A DNA stretch of 38,276 nt from Promethearchaeota archaeon (GTDB taxonomy: Archaea; Asgardarchaeota; Lokiarchaeia; Sigynarchaeales; SOKP01). The translations under genes and the position numbers were made by a program. The notes under the pieces are model-generated. The model worked only from the letters and a program-made list of their open reading frames with translations, did no database searches and was not told the DNA's origin. Below, piece after piece: positions 14,989 through 23,285 of this stretch; the stretch's first letter is position 1; every line of letters starts with the position of its first letter. Where the stretch lies: NCBI GenBank assembly GCA_019058515.1, contig JAHPYY010000083.1:1-38276 (forward strand), written 5' to 3'.

Positions 14989-15369
14989 TTATAGAGAATC
15001 GATAAGCTTTTGAAAATCTCTATCCTTTAATCGAATAGTTGTATAGTCGTCTAAACTCTCGCTTATAACCTGTACAATTAAGTGTTTACAAAAATCTTGA
15101 TTCCTCGAAATAACTACATTTTTATAGAAATCGGAGCAAGAACAATAAACTTTTGGAAGAATATGGTAATCTTTGTTGTTTCCCTTAACTATCCATATTA
15201 TTCTTTGAGAAGGATAACACTCATATTTTACCGTTCCCCGCCTTAAAGTCTCGAAAATCTTTTCTTTCTTATTAGGGAAAAATTGTTCCACTAAAGAGAT
15301 CAGTTTCCTCAAATCGGGTTTTTTTTCTTGAAGGATGTTGAAAAATTTAAGGAATGATTCTTTTGACAT
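14989..15369 (-). CDS. SWIM zinc-finger protein
   Basis: A 126-residue protein whose C-terminal half has the SWIM signature C76-x-C78 ... C94-x-H96 (YCSCSDFYKN then FCKHLIVQV). SWIM domains bind DNA or protein; the eukaryotic Sws1/ZSWIM7 protein pairs with Rad51 paralogues in recombination, and similar small SWIM proteins occur in archaea. A recombination role is thus possible but nothing else of that kind is adjacent. Its stop directly abuts the ThiI-like gene's stop (no spacer), and its start faces the glycosyltransferase gene. Confidence 0.8.
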   Translation of the reverse strand: MSKESFLKFFNILQEKKPDLRKLISLVEQFFPNKKEKIFETLRRGTVKYECYPSQRIIWIVKGNNKDYHILPKVYCSCSDFYKNVVISRNQDFCKHLIVQVISESLDDYTTIRLKDRDFQKLIDSL

Positions 15370-15415
15370 TAATATTCATATTATTTATTAATTTATTGTA
15401 TTTAAACAAGCTGAA

Positions 15416-16729
15416 TTGAAACGTATATTTTATTTCCCTACGCGATATTTTCCCGCAATTTCGGGAGCTGAATTTTACATTCAAAGAATCGCAGAGATAT
15501 TTGATGCACACAACCTATACGATGTAGAAATTCACGCTTCTAATGCAATTGATTTTAACGCATTGAGAAATGAGGAAGGATTTAAAATTCACGAGACAAA
15601 TACAGATTATTCTAAGGTAAACGGTTTAAAAGTACAAAGACATCCTATTCATTATTCGTTTAATTTAACTCAACAAGAAGCCTACGTGAAATCTTTTAAA
15701 GAACTATACTCATTGGAAATATCCGACAAATCCTTAAAAAATTTGCTAAATAACGGACCCTTCTTAAAGGAGCTATTAGATAGTAATTTTAAAACCGATA
15801 ATTTTAATTACAATTTAATTCACTGCACTTTTTTTCCCTATTTCAATTTGGTCATTTCCCTTTTATTCTCAAGAAGATTTAAAGTTCCTTGTATATGTAC
15901 CCCCTTCTTCCATTTTTCTAATCCCCGCTATCTTAACAACGATTTAAGCCAAATTCTAACCAAATTTGACTATTTAATAGCCTGTACCAACTTAGAAAAA
16001 AAAGTGCTAATGAGTTCCCTCGGTATTAGCAGCGAGCGAATTGAAGTTATATCTATGGGAGTAGATCACGAGAAATTCTCCCCATCCAAAAAGATCAAAC
16101 ATAATAAATACCCTTTTAAACAAAAATATTTCTTAAGTGGCGAGCAAAACTACAAGATGGTTCTTTATTGTGGATATAAAAATTACGAGAAAGGAGCGCT
16201 TTCTATATTACATTCGATTCCATATATTATTAAGAAAATAAGAAAAGTGTATTTTGTGTTTATAGGGCCCCCTACAATAGCATTCAATCGGGAGTTATCA
16301 AAACTTAAAAGGAGCTACGATGTAAGAATAATTAACTTCACACCGGAGAACATGACCGGTTATTTTGATAAAAAAAAAATCAATGCTTTCAAGGAAGCTG
16401 ATGTGTATCTGATGCCGAGTCGAAGCGATGCATTTGGAATAGCATTTCTTGAATCTTGGGCAGCTAGTAAACCTGTTATTGGGGCAAATATCGGAGCTAC
16501 TCCTGAAGTTATACAAGATAAATACGATGGATTATTAGTAGAATTTAACAATCCAGTAGATATTGCTGACAAAGTGATTACCTTATTGGAACGGAAACGC
16601 TTAAGTAAGAAATTTGGAGAACGAGGGAGAAATAAAGTCGTCCACAATTATACTTGGGAAATCGTGGCAAAAAAAACGCACAATTTTTACTCTAGAATTT
16701 TAAATCCCACACATAGGTGTTTATTTTGA
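15416..16729 (+). CDS. Family 4 (GT-B) glycosyltransferase
   Basis: Transfers a sugar from a nucleotide donor to an acceptor; specificity is unknown. The 437-residue protein has the GT-B two-domain form: an N-terminal acceptor domain opening with FYFPTRYFPAISGAEFYIQRIAEIF, and a C-terminal donor domain with MVLYCGYKNYEKGALSIL, EADVYLMPSRSDAFGIAFLESWAASKPVIG and GLLVEFNNPVDIAD. The E-x7-E-like segment reads D-AFGIAFLE, with Asp at the first position. It starts with TTG at 15416. The gene overlaps the following decarboxylase-like gene by 13 bases, so the two are probably one operon and may serve one glycan or lipid pathway. Confidence 0.9.
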   Translation: MKRIFYFPTRYFPAISGAEFYIQRIAEIFDAHNLYDVEIHASNAIDFNALRNEEGFKIHETNTDYSKVNGLKVQRHPIHYSFNLTQQEAYVKSFKELYSLEISDKSLKNLLNNGPFLKELLDSNFKTDNFNYNLIHCTFFPYFNLVISLLFSRRFKVPCICTPFFHFSNPRYLNNDLSQILTKFDYLIACTNLEKKVLMSSLGISSERIEVISMGVDHEKFSPSKKIKHNKYPFKQKYFLSGEQNYKMVLYCGYKNYEKGALSILHSIPYIIKKIRKVYFVFIGPPTIAFNRELSKLKRSYDVRIINFTPENMTGYFDKKKINAFKEADVYLMPSRSDAFGIAFLESWAASKPVIGANIGATPEVIQDKYDGLLVEFNNPVDIADKVITLLERKRLSKKFGERGRNKVVHNYTWEIVAKKTHNFYSRILNPTHRCLF

Positions 16730-17955
16730 AAAATATTTCTGGTAATAATTACATCAAAGTTGAAGGAAAATCGGTTTTTTTTGACTCAGTATTACTTGAA
16801 GATTTACTAAAAGAATTTAAAACTCCAATTTTGCTTTTCTTAGAAAATCGTATAAGACATAATATAGATACATTTACTGAAGCTCTAAAAACCACGTTCC
16901 AGAAGTTTAAATGCTTTTACTCGTATAAAGCCAATTATTTGCAAAAAATTTGCGAAATTGTTCATTCTAAAGATATTGGAGCAGAATTAATTAGTAATTT
17001 AGAGTTGAATCTAGCTTTAAAACTAAACTTACCAGGAAAAGAAATCATTCTTGGTGGACCATTATTATCAAAAGAGATAATACGCTCAGCATTGCTTTCT
17101 GGAGTGTGTAATATTGCGATCTATAACCTTGAAGATTTAAAGGTATTAGACGCTCTATCAAAACAACTTAAAAAACCTGTTAATGTATTTCTGAGAGTCT
17201 CGAATGAGAAATATACTTCTCATTTAGGAGTGAATTTAAATAAAGCAAATCTAAGTGAATTAAAAAAGGTAAACGAGTCAGATAACTTTTTAAACATTGA
17301 TTCAATTCTTTCGCATTACGGAACGCAAATGAATAGCGCGTTTCAATTCGATAAAAATACCCAACTTATTGTAAATAATATAAAATTATTAGATAAAATC
17401 GGCATAAAAATTCAAAACCTTAATTTTGGGGGCGGCTTTCCTGAAGCGGCTGTAATGGATAAAAATAATTTAGTTAAAATCTTTACAACAATTAATAAGA
17501 CCCTAACTTCTTACAACCTTAAATATGAAAACATCATGTTTGAACCTGGACGGTATTTTGTTGGAGACGCAGGCGTTTTTGTCTCAAAAGTGGTAAATCT
17601 CTCTCAAAATAGGACCCTGTTCCTTAATGTGGGCAATCATATTTGTCCTAAATTTTCGAAAAGTTCCTTTAGATTTTACAACGCATCTAAAATTGATCAG
17701 CCTCACAAATACAAAACTACTATCGCAGGGATTATACCCACCGATCAAGATATCTTAGCGAAGAACTATTTTTTTACCCAAATTACTGATAAGGATGACA
17801 TTGTTATAATCACTAATTCTGGAGCGTATACTCTAACATTTTCCAATCGATTTCCCTATGCTTTACCGAAGATTATATTGATTAAAGAGGATTCATATAG
17901 GGTAATATTTAACCCAGATGAGGATTTAGATTTTTCTCTCTCTAAAAATATGTAA
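16717..17955 (+). CDS. Fold-type III PLP-dependent decarboxylase-like protein
   Basis: Belongs to the alanine-racemase-type PLP decarboxylases (diaminopimelate, ornithine, carboxynorspermidine and relatives). The PLP lysine is K71 in YSYKANY, and GGGFPEA, FEPGRYFVGDAGVFVSKV and SGAYTLTFSNRF match the phosphate- and substrate-binding motifs. In LysA-like enzymes a catalytic Cys lies in a motif of the form CESGDVLAK; the aligned stretch here reads PTDQDILAK (residues about 341-349), with Pro in place of Cys. The reaction may therefore not be a standard amino-acid decarboxylation. The start may be GTG at 16717 or TTG at 16726, which would give a TTGA overlap with the glycosyltransferase. Confidence 0.82.
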   Translation: MFILKNISGNNYIKVEGKSVFFDSVLLEDLLKEFKTPILLFLENRIRHNIDTFTEALKTTFQKFKCFYSYKANYLQKICEIVHSKDIGAELISNLELNLALKLNLPGKEIILGGPLLSKEIIRSALLSGVCNIAIYNLEDLKVLDALSKQLKKPVNVFLRVSNEKYTSHLGVNLNKANLSELKKVNESDNFLNIDSILSHYGTQMNSAFQFDKNTQLIVNNIKLLDKIGIKIQNLNFGGGFPEAAVMDKNNLVKIFTTINKTLTSYNLKYENIMFEPGRYFVGDAGVFVSKVVNLSQNRTLFLNVGNHICPKFSKSSFRFYNASKIDQPHKYKTTIAGIIPTDQDILAKNYFFTQITDKDDIVIITNSGAYTLTFSNRFPYALPKIILIKEDSYRVIFNPDEDLDFSLSKNM

Positions 17956-18071
17956 TCTAGATTTAAACAACACTTAAGGTATCAACTAACTTTCTTTTTA
18001 AAATGTAATACCTAAATATTATATCAATTCTAATTTTTCGGGAATTTTAAGAATAGTAAATAAAGCATATT

Positions 18072-19190
18072 TTGGTGATTTTAATACAATCTCTTATCAA
18101 GAGCGCAAAGCAAAACGCAATTAATCGTCAAGGGAAAGAACTAGTAGGTTATGCTAATATTAAAATAATAGGGGCCGGGGGCGCGGGAAATAATACAATT
18201 GATAGATTAATGAAGATTGGAATTAAAGGCGCAGTATGCATCGCAATCAACACTGATCATCAACATCTGGAAATGGTGGAATCACACGTCAAGATTTTGA
18301 TTGGGAAGAACTTAACAAGAGGGTTAGGAGCGGGAGGAGATCCTGAAATTGGTGAAGCAGCAGCAGAAGAATCACGCGAAGATTTAACCGAGGTATTAAG
18401 AGAAAGCGATTTAGTCTTTATCACATGTGGAGAAGGTGGAGGTACGGGTACTGGAAGCGCTCCAATAGTTGCAGAAATTGCAAAACTTGAGGGGGCTATC
18501 GTGGTTGGGGTCGTAACTCTACCTTTTAAAACTGAAATCGGAAGAATTGATAAAGCAAAGGAAGGAATTAATAAATTAAAGCAATTTGTAGACACTCTAG
18601 TAGTTATAGATAATAATAGATTATTGGATATTGCTCCAGATCTCCCTATCGTTGAAGCATTTAGCGTGGCAGACGAGGTATTAGCCACGATGGTGAAAGG
18701 CATAACAGAAACGATCTCCTTGCCTTCTTTGATAAATTTAGATTTTGCCGATGTCAGAACCATATTAAAGACGGGAGGTGTCGCAATCGTGGGCGTTGGA
18801 GAGTCAACTGGAAAAGAAAATCGAGTTGAAGAAGCGATTGACGACGCTTTGAACACGCCTTTACTTGATGTCAATATTGAAGGCGCTAAGGGCGCTCTAA
18901 TTCATATCTGCGGAGGGAACGATATGACGCTCTCTGAAGCCAACTCTGTTGCAAAGTACATTTCGGATAGCATGGCTGTGAATAATTCGATGGTTATATG
19001 GGGCGCTAGGATATCAGAAGAGTATAACGGGTTTTTAAGAGTAATGTTGTTAGTTACTGGAATAAAGTCGCCCCAAATCTTTGGAAAAGAGGATAACTAT
19101 ATGGAGATTGGCGATAAAAAGATCCCGGTGGAAACAAAAATAGGCTTGGCAGACGACATCTTCAATATAAACGAAATTGATTACGAATAG
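18072..19190 (+). CDS. ftsZ: Cell-division GTPase FtsZ
   Basis: Tubulin-like GTPase that polymerises at the division site. Signature elements are GAGGAGNN near the N-terminus (34-41), the tubulin G-box GGGTGTGSAP at 122-131, and the T7 loop NLDFAD at 222-227 with the Asp that completes the next subunit's active site. The N-terminus is extended by about 25 residues before the fold and the C-terminus is short with no obvious interaction peptide, although ...IFNINEIDYE is acidic. The start is TTG at 18072, or GTG one codon on. Asgard archaea commonly carry FtsZ in addition to ESCRT; no ESCRT gene is seen in this window. Confidence 0.96.
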   Translation: MVILIQSLIKSAKQNAINRQGKELVGYANIKIIGAGGAGNNTIDRLMKIGIKGAVCIAINTDHQHLEMVESHVKILIGKNLTRGLGAGGDPEIGEAAAEESREDLTEVLRESDLVFITCGEGGGTGTGSAPIVAEIAKLEGAIVVGVVTLPFKTEIGRIDKAKEGINKLKQFVDTLVVIDNNRLLDIAPDLPIVEAFSVADEVLATMVKGITETISLPSLINLDFADVRTILKTGGVAIVGVGESTGKENRVEEAIDDALNTPLLDVNIEGAKGALIHICGGNDMTLSEANSVAKYISDSMAVNNSMVIWGARISEEYNGFLRVMLLVTGIKSPQIFGKEDNYMEIGDKKIPVETKIGLADDIFNINEIDYE

Positions 19191-19228
19191 TACGATCAAG
19201 GGTTTAAAATTATCAGTTTAATGAGAGA

Positions 19229-19789
19229 TCAATCAAATTGAGGCTTATACATTTTTCGAAACTCCTCTTTTTTCCTCTCGTTGAATTTACTTTCTAAATA
19301 CTTTAACACTGTGTGGTGAGGAGTTCCGTTTAGTATCATATCTAAAGCCTTCCTCGCAAGTTTGAGATTTTCGTAATCTGATATTATAGAAATGGTTTTT
19401 CCAAATACAGATAAAAAACATTCAGCGTACTTTTCAATTGCTTTTCGCATCTCTCCACCCCGACCAATGACTCTCCCTTTCATGCGTTTTATTTTTCTTT
19501 CAGACTTTCCAAGCACTCTTATTAGGTTAATTACTTCTAAGTCGATCTCTTCTTCTGTCAATTTAAACGCCTTTTGGGGGCTGAAACCTCTATTAATCGC
19601 GGTAACTATTTTCTGTGCGATCAACACATTTAGAGGATCGTAATTATTGCTTGTTAAATCGGGTCTTATATCACAATCGCCCGTATTACTGTTTAAATCG
19701 ATTTTCACTCCCAATTTTCTCTCTATAGATTGTTTGGTCTCTCCGTTTTTTCCAATTACCACAGCAATTCTTGTCTTGTTTATTTTCAT
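19229..19789 (-). CDS. Dim2/Pno1-type KH-domain protein, small-subunit biogenesis
   Basis: A 186-residue KH-domain protein of the archaeal Dim2/Pno1 (Krr1-like) family, which binds the 3' end of pre-small-subunit rRNA. The first KH half contains VVIGKNGETKQSIERKLG with the GxxG loop GKNG, the second VIGRGGEMRKAIEKYAEC with GRGG, followed by the C-terminal helix THHTVLKYLESKF-like stretch. It lies in the same minus-strand run as RIO1 and NMD3, both ribosome maturation factors, with a 74-base gap from RIO1. That neighbourhood is a well-known archaeal arrangement and supports the assignment. Confidence 0.92.
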   Translation of the reverse strand: MKINKTRIAVVIGKNGETKQSIERKLGVKIDLNSNTGDCDIRPDLTSNNYDPLNVLIAQKIVTAINRGFSPQKAFKLTEEEIDLEVINLIRVLGKSERKIKRMKGRVIGRGGEMRKAIEKYAECFLSVFGKTISIISDYENLKLARKALDMILNGTPHHTVLKYLESKFNERKKEEFRKMYKPQFD

Positions 19790-19863
19790 AAATAGAACGA
19801 CCTCTTATTAATCCTACATGCAAGTTGTAATTATTATCGATATTTATAATCTCTTTCTAAAAT

Positions 19864-20712
19864 TTAAAGAAAATCTACTATTTCATGGTAAAAATCTAGA
19901 GGATTGGGGAGGATAACATTGAATTCACTAAAAAAATTAAAAATGTTTTTAATGTCTCTTACCAAATACTGTTCTGACTTCGGGTGCTCTATTGAAACCG
20001 CCTGAGACATGTCAATTACCACTGGACTTTGATTGTGATAAAGAATATTGAATTCAGATAAATCTCCGTGGACTAATCTTGCTTTTTGAAATAAAAGTTT
20101 TATAAAATCTAAAATTTTATTGAGGACTTCTGGGATATTCCTCAAATTTCTTATATCTTTTAGTTTTGGAGCGGGAATAGTTCCAAAACCTATATATTCC
20201 ATAATTAGAATGTTATTCTTTACATAGATAGGTTTTGGTACTGATAAGCCTGATTTATACCCTCTCGAGAGGTTTTTAAATTCTTTTGAAGCCCAAAGGA
20301 AGATGATTTTTGAGATATTACTAGGAATTTTTTTGAACCTCGGATCTCCTATAATGTAATTCCTCATCCATTTAGATGAATTTCTATCGATCTTATAAAT
20401 CTTTATCGCAATCTCTTTTTCTTCTTCGTCAAAGCCTAAGTAGACATTAGCCTCCTTACCCGCAGAGATAATCCCTTCAATTTGGTTGATAATTCCACTT
20501 ACAATTAATTTATTTAATTGAAAAATAGTTCTCTCATCGAACACCGATTCAAAAGCTGAGATCTTTTTGGTTTGATCTATGTTTTTTTCCCGCTTTTTAT
20601 CTATCTTCAAACGCTCTAAATTATCTAATGCCCGATCAGACGCATTTCCTGTCTTTTCTATTAAATAACTGGAATCGTCGTCCAAGTCATCATCGATATC
20701 ATCTGGCTCCAT
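19864..20712 (-). CDS. rio1: RIO1-type atypical serine kinase
   Basis: An ATPase/kinase needed for the last steps of small-subunit maturation. The 282-residue protein has an Asp-rich N-terminus (residues 3-13) and the kinase core: GKEANVYLG (85-93) as the flexible P-loop with Asn where many RIO1 proteins have Asp, AIKIYK with Lys104, the catalytic HGDLSEFN at 215-222, and the metal-binding VIDMSQAV at 232-239. The start overlaps the NMD3 stop by one base (TAATG), indicating translational coupling. It lies between NMD3 and the Dim2-type gene. Confidence 0.96.
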   Translation of the reverse strand: MEPDDIDDDLDDDSSYLIEKTGNASDRALDNLERLKIDKKREKNIDQTKKISAFESVFDERTIFQLNKLIVSGIINQIEGIISAGKEANVYLGFDEEEKEIAIKIYKIDRNSSKWMRNYIIGDPRFKKIPSNISKIIFLWASKEFKNLSRGYKSGLSVPKPIYVKNNILIMEYIGFGTIPAPKLKDIRNLRNIPEVLNKILDFIKLLFQKARLVHGDLSEFNILYHNQSPVVIDMSQAVSIEHPKSEQYLVRDIKNIFNFFSEFNVILPNPLDFYHEIVDFL

Positions 20713-21638
20713 TATTTAATATCCCCCAGAATTTTCATTTTATTTTTCTTTTTAAACAAATTGGAAAAACTTACGCTTGTTTTCTTGTTTTTTTCATCTC
20801 TAAGAATAACCTTATTTCTCAAAATTTGTTCTACATAATATTCACTGTTTATAAATAAAATCTTGTCGTTTTTTTTCACTGGTAGAAATTTAAGAAGCGT
20901 TTTTAAGCGATAGATATTTTTACCCTTCTGAATATCTCTACCAATTAACTTCTTTGATCTTTTAAGTAAAAAGTGCTCCTTATTCTTTAAAAAGGAGATA
21001 ATGTGATTCATTAATTCATTTGTGCTGAGGAATAGGTCAATTCCATACTTTTGATCTTCGAGCTTTGTAATATATTGTTTAGGATCCCTAAGGAATTGCT
21101 CTTCGACAAATTCATGAATCTTACTCACAATTGGTCCGAGAGAATCAATAAAATCTTCGTTAATCACTCTTAATTGCAATATAGAAAGAAATCGTATGCC
21201 ACTTTTCAATTGTAGGCAATTTTGGCAATAATCGTAAGAAATCAATACTTTAATTGATTCAGAATACTCTTTAAGCGAGCCATCAACTGGTCGTCCTCGT
21301 AATTCAATTTCTAAAGATTCGACTCTACCTTCTGAATCGTAGGCGGTTTTATCGTTATCGATATGGAACTGAAACTGAATCTTATTAATAGAGCGATCTG
21401 GTTTAATTAACGCGTTAGTAATTGCTTCCTGAACGATTTTAAATAGGTCGAGTTCACTGGAACTAAACCACTTCTCGTTTACCGAATAATTGCCACAATC
21501 GCGGCAAGCTTTAAGAGAAAACGCTTCTGGGAAGTGAAATAGAGGGTTTTCTGAGGAAAAACAATCTCTACAAAGACTAAAATGCGGGGCTGAAGAATCT
21601 AATGGTTTTCCACAAACGGCGCAAAATCTACGGGGCAT
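20712..21638 (-). CDS. NMD3-like 60S export/ribosome maturation protein
   Basis: Archaeal NMD3 homologue; in eukaryotes it is the export adaptor of the 60S subunit. The 308-residue protein carries an N-terminal zinc array: FCAVCGKPL, LCRDCF, ACRDCG and YCQNCL, each a C-x2-C pair. A middle SH3/OB-like part follows (strands VESLEIELRGR, LKVLISYDYC) and a C-terminal basic region rich in Lys. Eukaryotic NMD3 is longer because of the export signals, so the archaeal length is usual. It shares a 1-base TAATG overlap with RIO1 and sits 49 bases downstream of DUF424. Confidence 0.87.
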   Translation of the reverse strand: MPRRFCAVCGKPLDSSAPHFSLCRDCFSSENPLFHFPEAFSLKACRDCGNYSVNEKWFSSSELDLFKIVQEAITNALIKPDRSINKIQFQFHIDNDKTAYDSEGRVESLEIELRGRPVDGSLKEYSESIKVLISYDYCQNCLQLKSGIRFLSILQLRVINEDFIDSLGPIVSKIHEFVEEQFLRDPKQYITKLEDQKYGIDLFLSTNELMNHIISFLKNKEHFLLKRSKKLIGRDIQKGKNIYRLKTLLKFLPVKKNDKILFINSEYYVEQILRNKVILRDEKNKKTSVSFSNLFKKKNKMKILGDIK

Positions 21639-21687
21639 TTTATAAAATTTTCATTTTTAATGGAATCAGAAATTAAAGACAAAGTTC

Positions 21688-21984
21688 TTAGAAAACCATT
21701 TTTAAAGCCATAGGAACACCACTTATATATCGTATCCCCTCTTTAGATACAATTTTATGCTTTATGGCTTTGGTTATTATATTCTCCCCGACGATGTTAA
21801 AAAAGCAAGCGTTTTTTAATATATCTAACGCGTCCTCAATACACACTAAGTTCCCTCCAAAAAACTGATTCGTGATCTCAATTCTTAACGAACCGTCTTT
21901 AAAACACTTATTTAACAAGTCTTCGTCGCAACACGCAATCGTTTCTATATCGTTTCGGCAATGTATTTTGAGGTAAACGCTCAT
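21688..21984 (-). CDS. DUF424 family protein
   Basis: A 98-residue archaeal protein of unknown function belonging to the DUF424 family. Matching elements are the N-terminal strand VYLKIHC, IACCDEDLLNKCFKDGSLRIEI, the FFGGNLVCIEDALDIL segment, and the terminal GVPMALK. The gene lies between aIF2-beta and NMD3 on the minus strand, the usual position in many archaea, which hints at a translation or ribosome role that remains undefined. Spacing is 19 bases to aIF2-beta and 49 to NMD3. Confidence 0.87.
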   Translation of the reverse strand: MSVYLKIHCRNDIETIACCDEDLLNKCFKDGSLRIEITNQFFGGNLVCIEDALDILKNACFFNIVGENIITKAIKHKIVSKEGIRYISGVPMALKMVF

Positions 21985-22003
21985 AATGTATGATGTTATT
22001 TAT

Positions 22004-22414
22004 CTATTCTTTTATTTCTTCTCTGGATCCGCAAGCTCCACACTTTAAAACCTGCTTTTTTCCTTCCCGCTCAATCACTGTATCTGGTTTATTACACACG
22101 CTACATAAAACGTATGTTTTCGTGTATTGTTCTATTAGTCTATTTAGGACCTGCTCTTTATATCGACCTTTAAGGAACAGTTGAGTTCCCCTGATTTCAC
22201 CCATGGTCCCCGCCTTCTTCAAAAACACCCCTATAAAATGCTTTCTCTTTCTATTCAGGATGTTAATGATCTTATTAAAGTTAGTAATGTAAGTGTTCCT
22301 GCCCTCCCTCATTATTTCAACTTTCGGGATTTCAAACCTGTTCGATTGCTTAACGTTTTCGGGAATCTTATCGTAAGCTTTGTCTAATAACTCTTTATAA
22401 TCGTACAAATCCAT
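22004..22414 (-). CDS. eif2b: Translation initiation factor aIF2, beta subunit
   Basis: The beta subunit of the archaeal aIF2 complex that carries initiator Met-tRNA to the ribosome. The 136-residue protein has the N-terminal helix, the central alpha/beta domain (PKVEIMREGRNTYITNF, FLKKAGTMGEIRGTQLFLKGRY), and the zinc ribbon CSVCNKPDTVIEREGKKQVLKCGACGSREEI with C-x2-C and C-x2-C. The length is normal for archaea. It is the first gene of the minus-strand translation/ribosome-biogenesis run that continues to Dim2, and the initiator tRNA gene lies in the same window at 27552. Confidence 0.95.
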   Translation of the reverse strand: MDLYDYKELLDKAYDKIPENVKQSNRFEIPKVEIMREGRNTYITNFNKIINILNRKRKHFIGVFLKKAGTMGEIRGTQLFLKGRYKEQVLNRLIEQYTKTYVLCSVCNKPDTVIEREGKKQVLKCGACGSREEIKE

Positions 22415-22547
22415 TACAATTTCCTCACTAATTATTAATTTTATAAAACTCGCTTTACATTAATTTTTTACTATAGATAAAAATAGGTTGTGCAGAAGTA
22501 GGGTTACAATTAGGAAAAATGAAATAGACTAATCTAAATAAACGCTT

Positions 22548-23285
22548 TTAGTACGCTTGGTAAAAATTTTCCTCTGATTGGTAAATCTTTGATTCCATCT
22601 CAAGTTTTCTTAAAAACTGCTCTAAATCTTGCTCGCTTACGTTAAAATACGATTTTAAGTCTTCAAAATGCACTCCCGAGGTATCCGTAGATTCTTCAAT
22701 GTACTCGTATATCTTTTGCTTCAAGTTTTCATCTGTACCCTGGTTAACATCTTCAAACAATGTATCCACAACCATATCGTCGGATAAATCGTCTATTGCA
22801 CCCTCGAACTCATCGCTTGGCTTGGGAACTTCGTATAATTCTCCCTTTTTTACTTTCTCGATTATTTCCGCATCTCGAAGCAGTAATTTGTCTAAATTCT
22901 CAATTGCTATTATGTTAATTAAATTTAGACTAATAGTTTCCCGCCATTTTCTTACAAATCCTATCAAATCAACGTACTTTCCTAACTGAATCGATTTAAA
23001 ATCCTCCAAACTTTTGTTCCACGAAATCGCTTTTATTACCCCGGTTCCGTCGTCGACCGTAAACTCGATTCGCGAGTTTGATGGAGTAAAATCGTCGGTA
23101 GAGGACTCTGCGTCCACATTAGGGTTGGTTATTAACTCTTTTTTATCGACCAATACCCCAAATATCCTCACTCTCCTCGCTTTCCCTAACTGAGTGTGCA
23201 GGATTTTCTGATTATCGTCGTAAAAACCATTGTGAACTTGCTTAATGTAGCACTTAATCGTACCGATTTGATTGTATGGAATCAT
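22548..23285 (-). CDS. RPA32-like OB-fold protein with winged-helix tail
   Basis: A 245-residue single-stranded DNA-binding protein resembling the middle subunit of RPA. An N-terminal OB fold (about 5-130) shows ARRVRIFGVLVDKKE, RIEFTVDDGTGVIKAISWN and DLIGFVRKWRETISLNLI. An acidic linker follows (about 165-190), then a C-terminal part (about 190-245) predicted to be a winged helix (TSGVHFEDLKSYFNVSEQDLEQFLRKLEMESKIYQ). The layout matches RPA32/RPA2 rather than the RPA70-like protein at 1552. It lies 133 bases upstream of aIF2-beta on the same strand. Confidence 0.83.
   Translation of the reverse strand: MIPYNQIGTIKCYIKQVHNGFYDDNQKILHTQLGKARRVRIFGVLVDKKELITNPNVDAESSTDDFTPSNSRIEFTVDDGTGVIKAISWNKSLEDFKSIQLGKYVDLIGFVRKWRETISLNLINIIAIENLDKLLLRDAEIIEKVKKGELYEVPKPSDEFEGAIDDLSDDMVVDTLFEDVNQGTDENLKQKIYEYIEESTDTSGVHFEDLKSYFNVSEQDLEQFLRKLEMESKIYQSEENFYQAY

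Noticed and set aside
22699..22989. Open frames on the opposite strand within well-identified genes (for example 5092-5370, 7289-7606, 12742-13062, 18260-18874, 22699-22989, 35309-35569).
   Set aside because: They lie wholly inside strong genes, are Ser/Phe-rich as expected of antisense translation of Asgard codons, and carry no motif.
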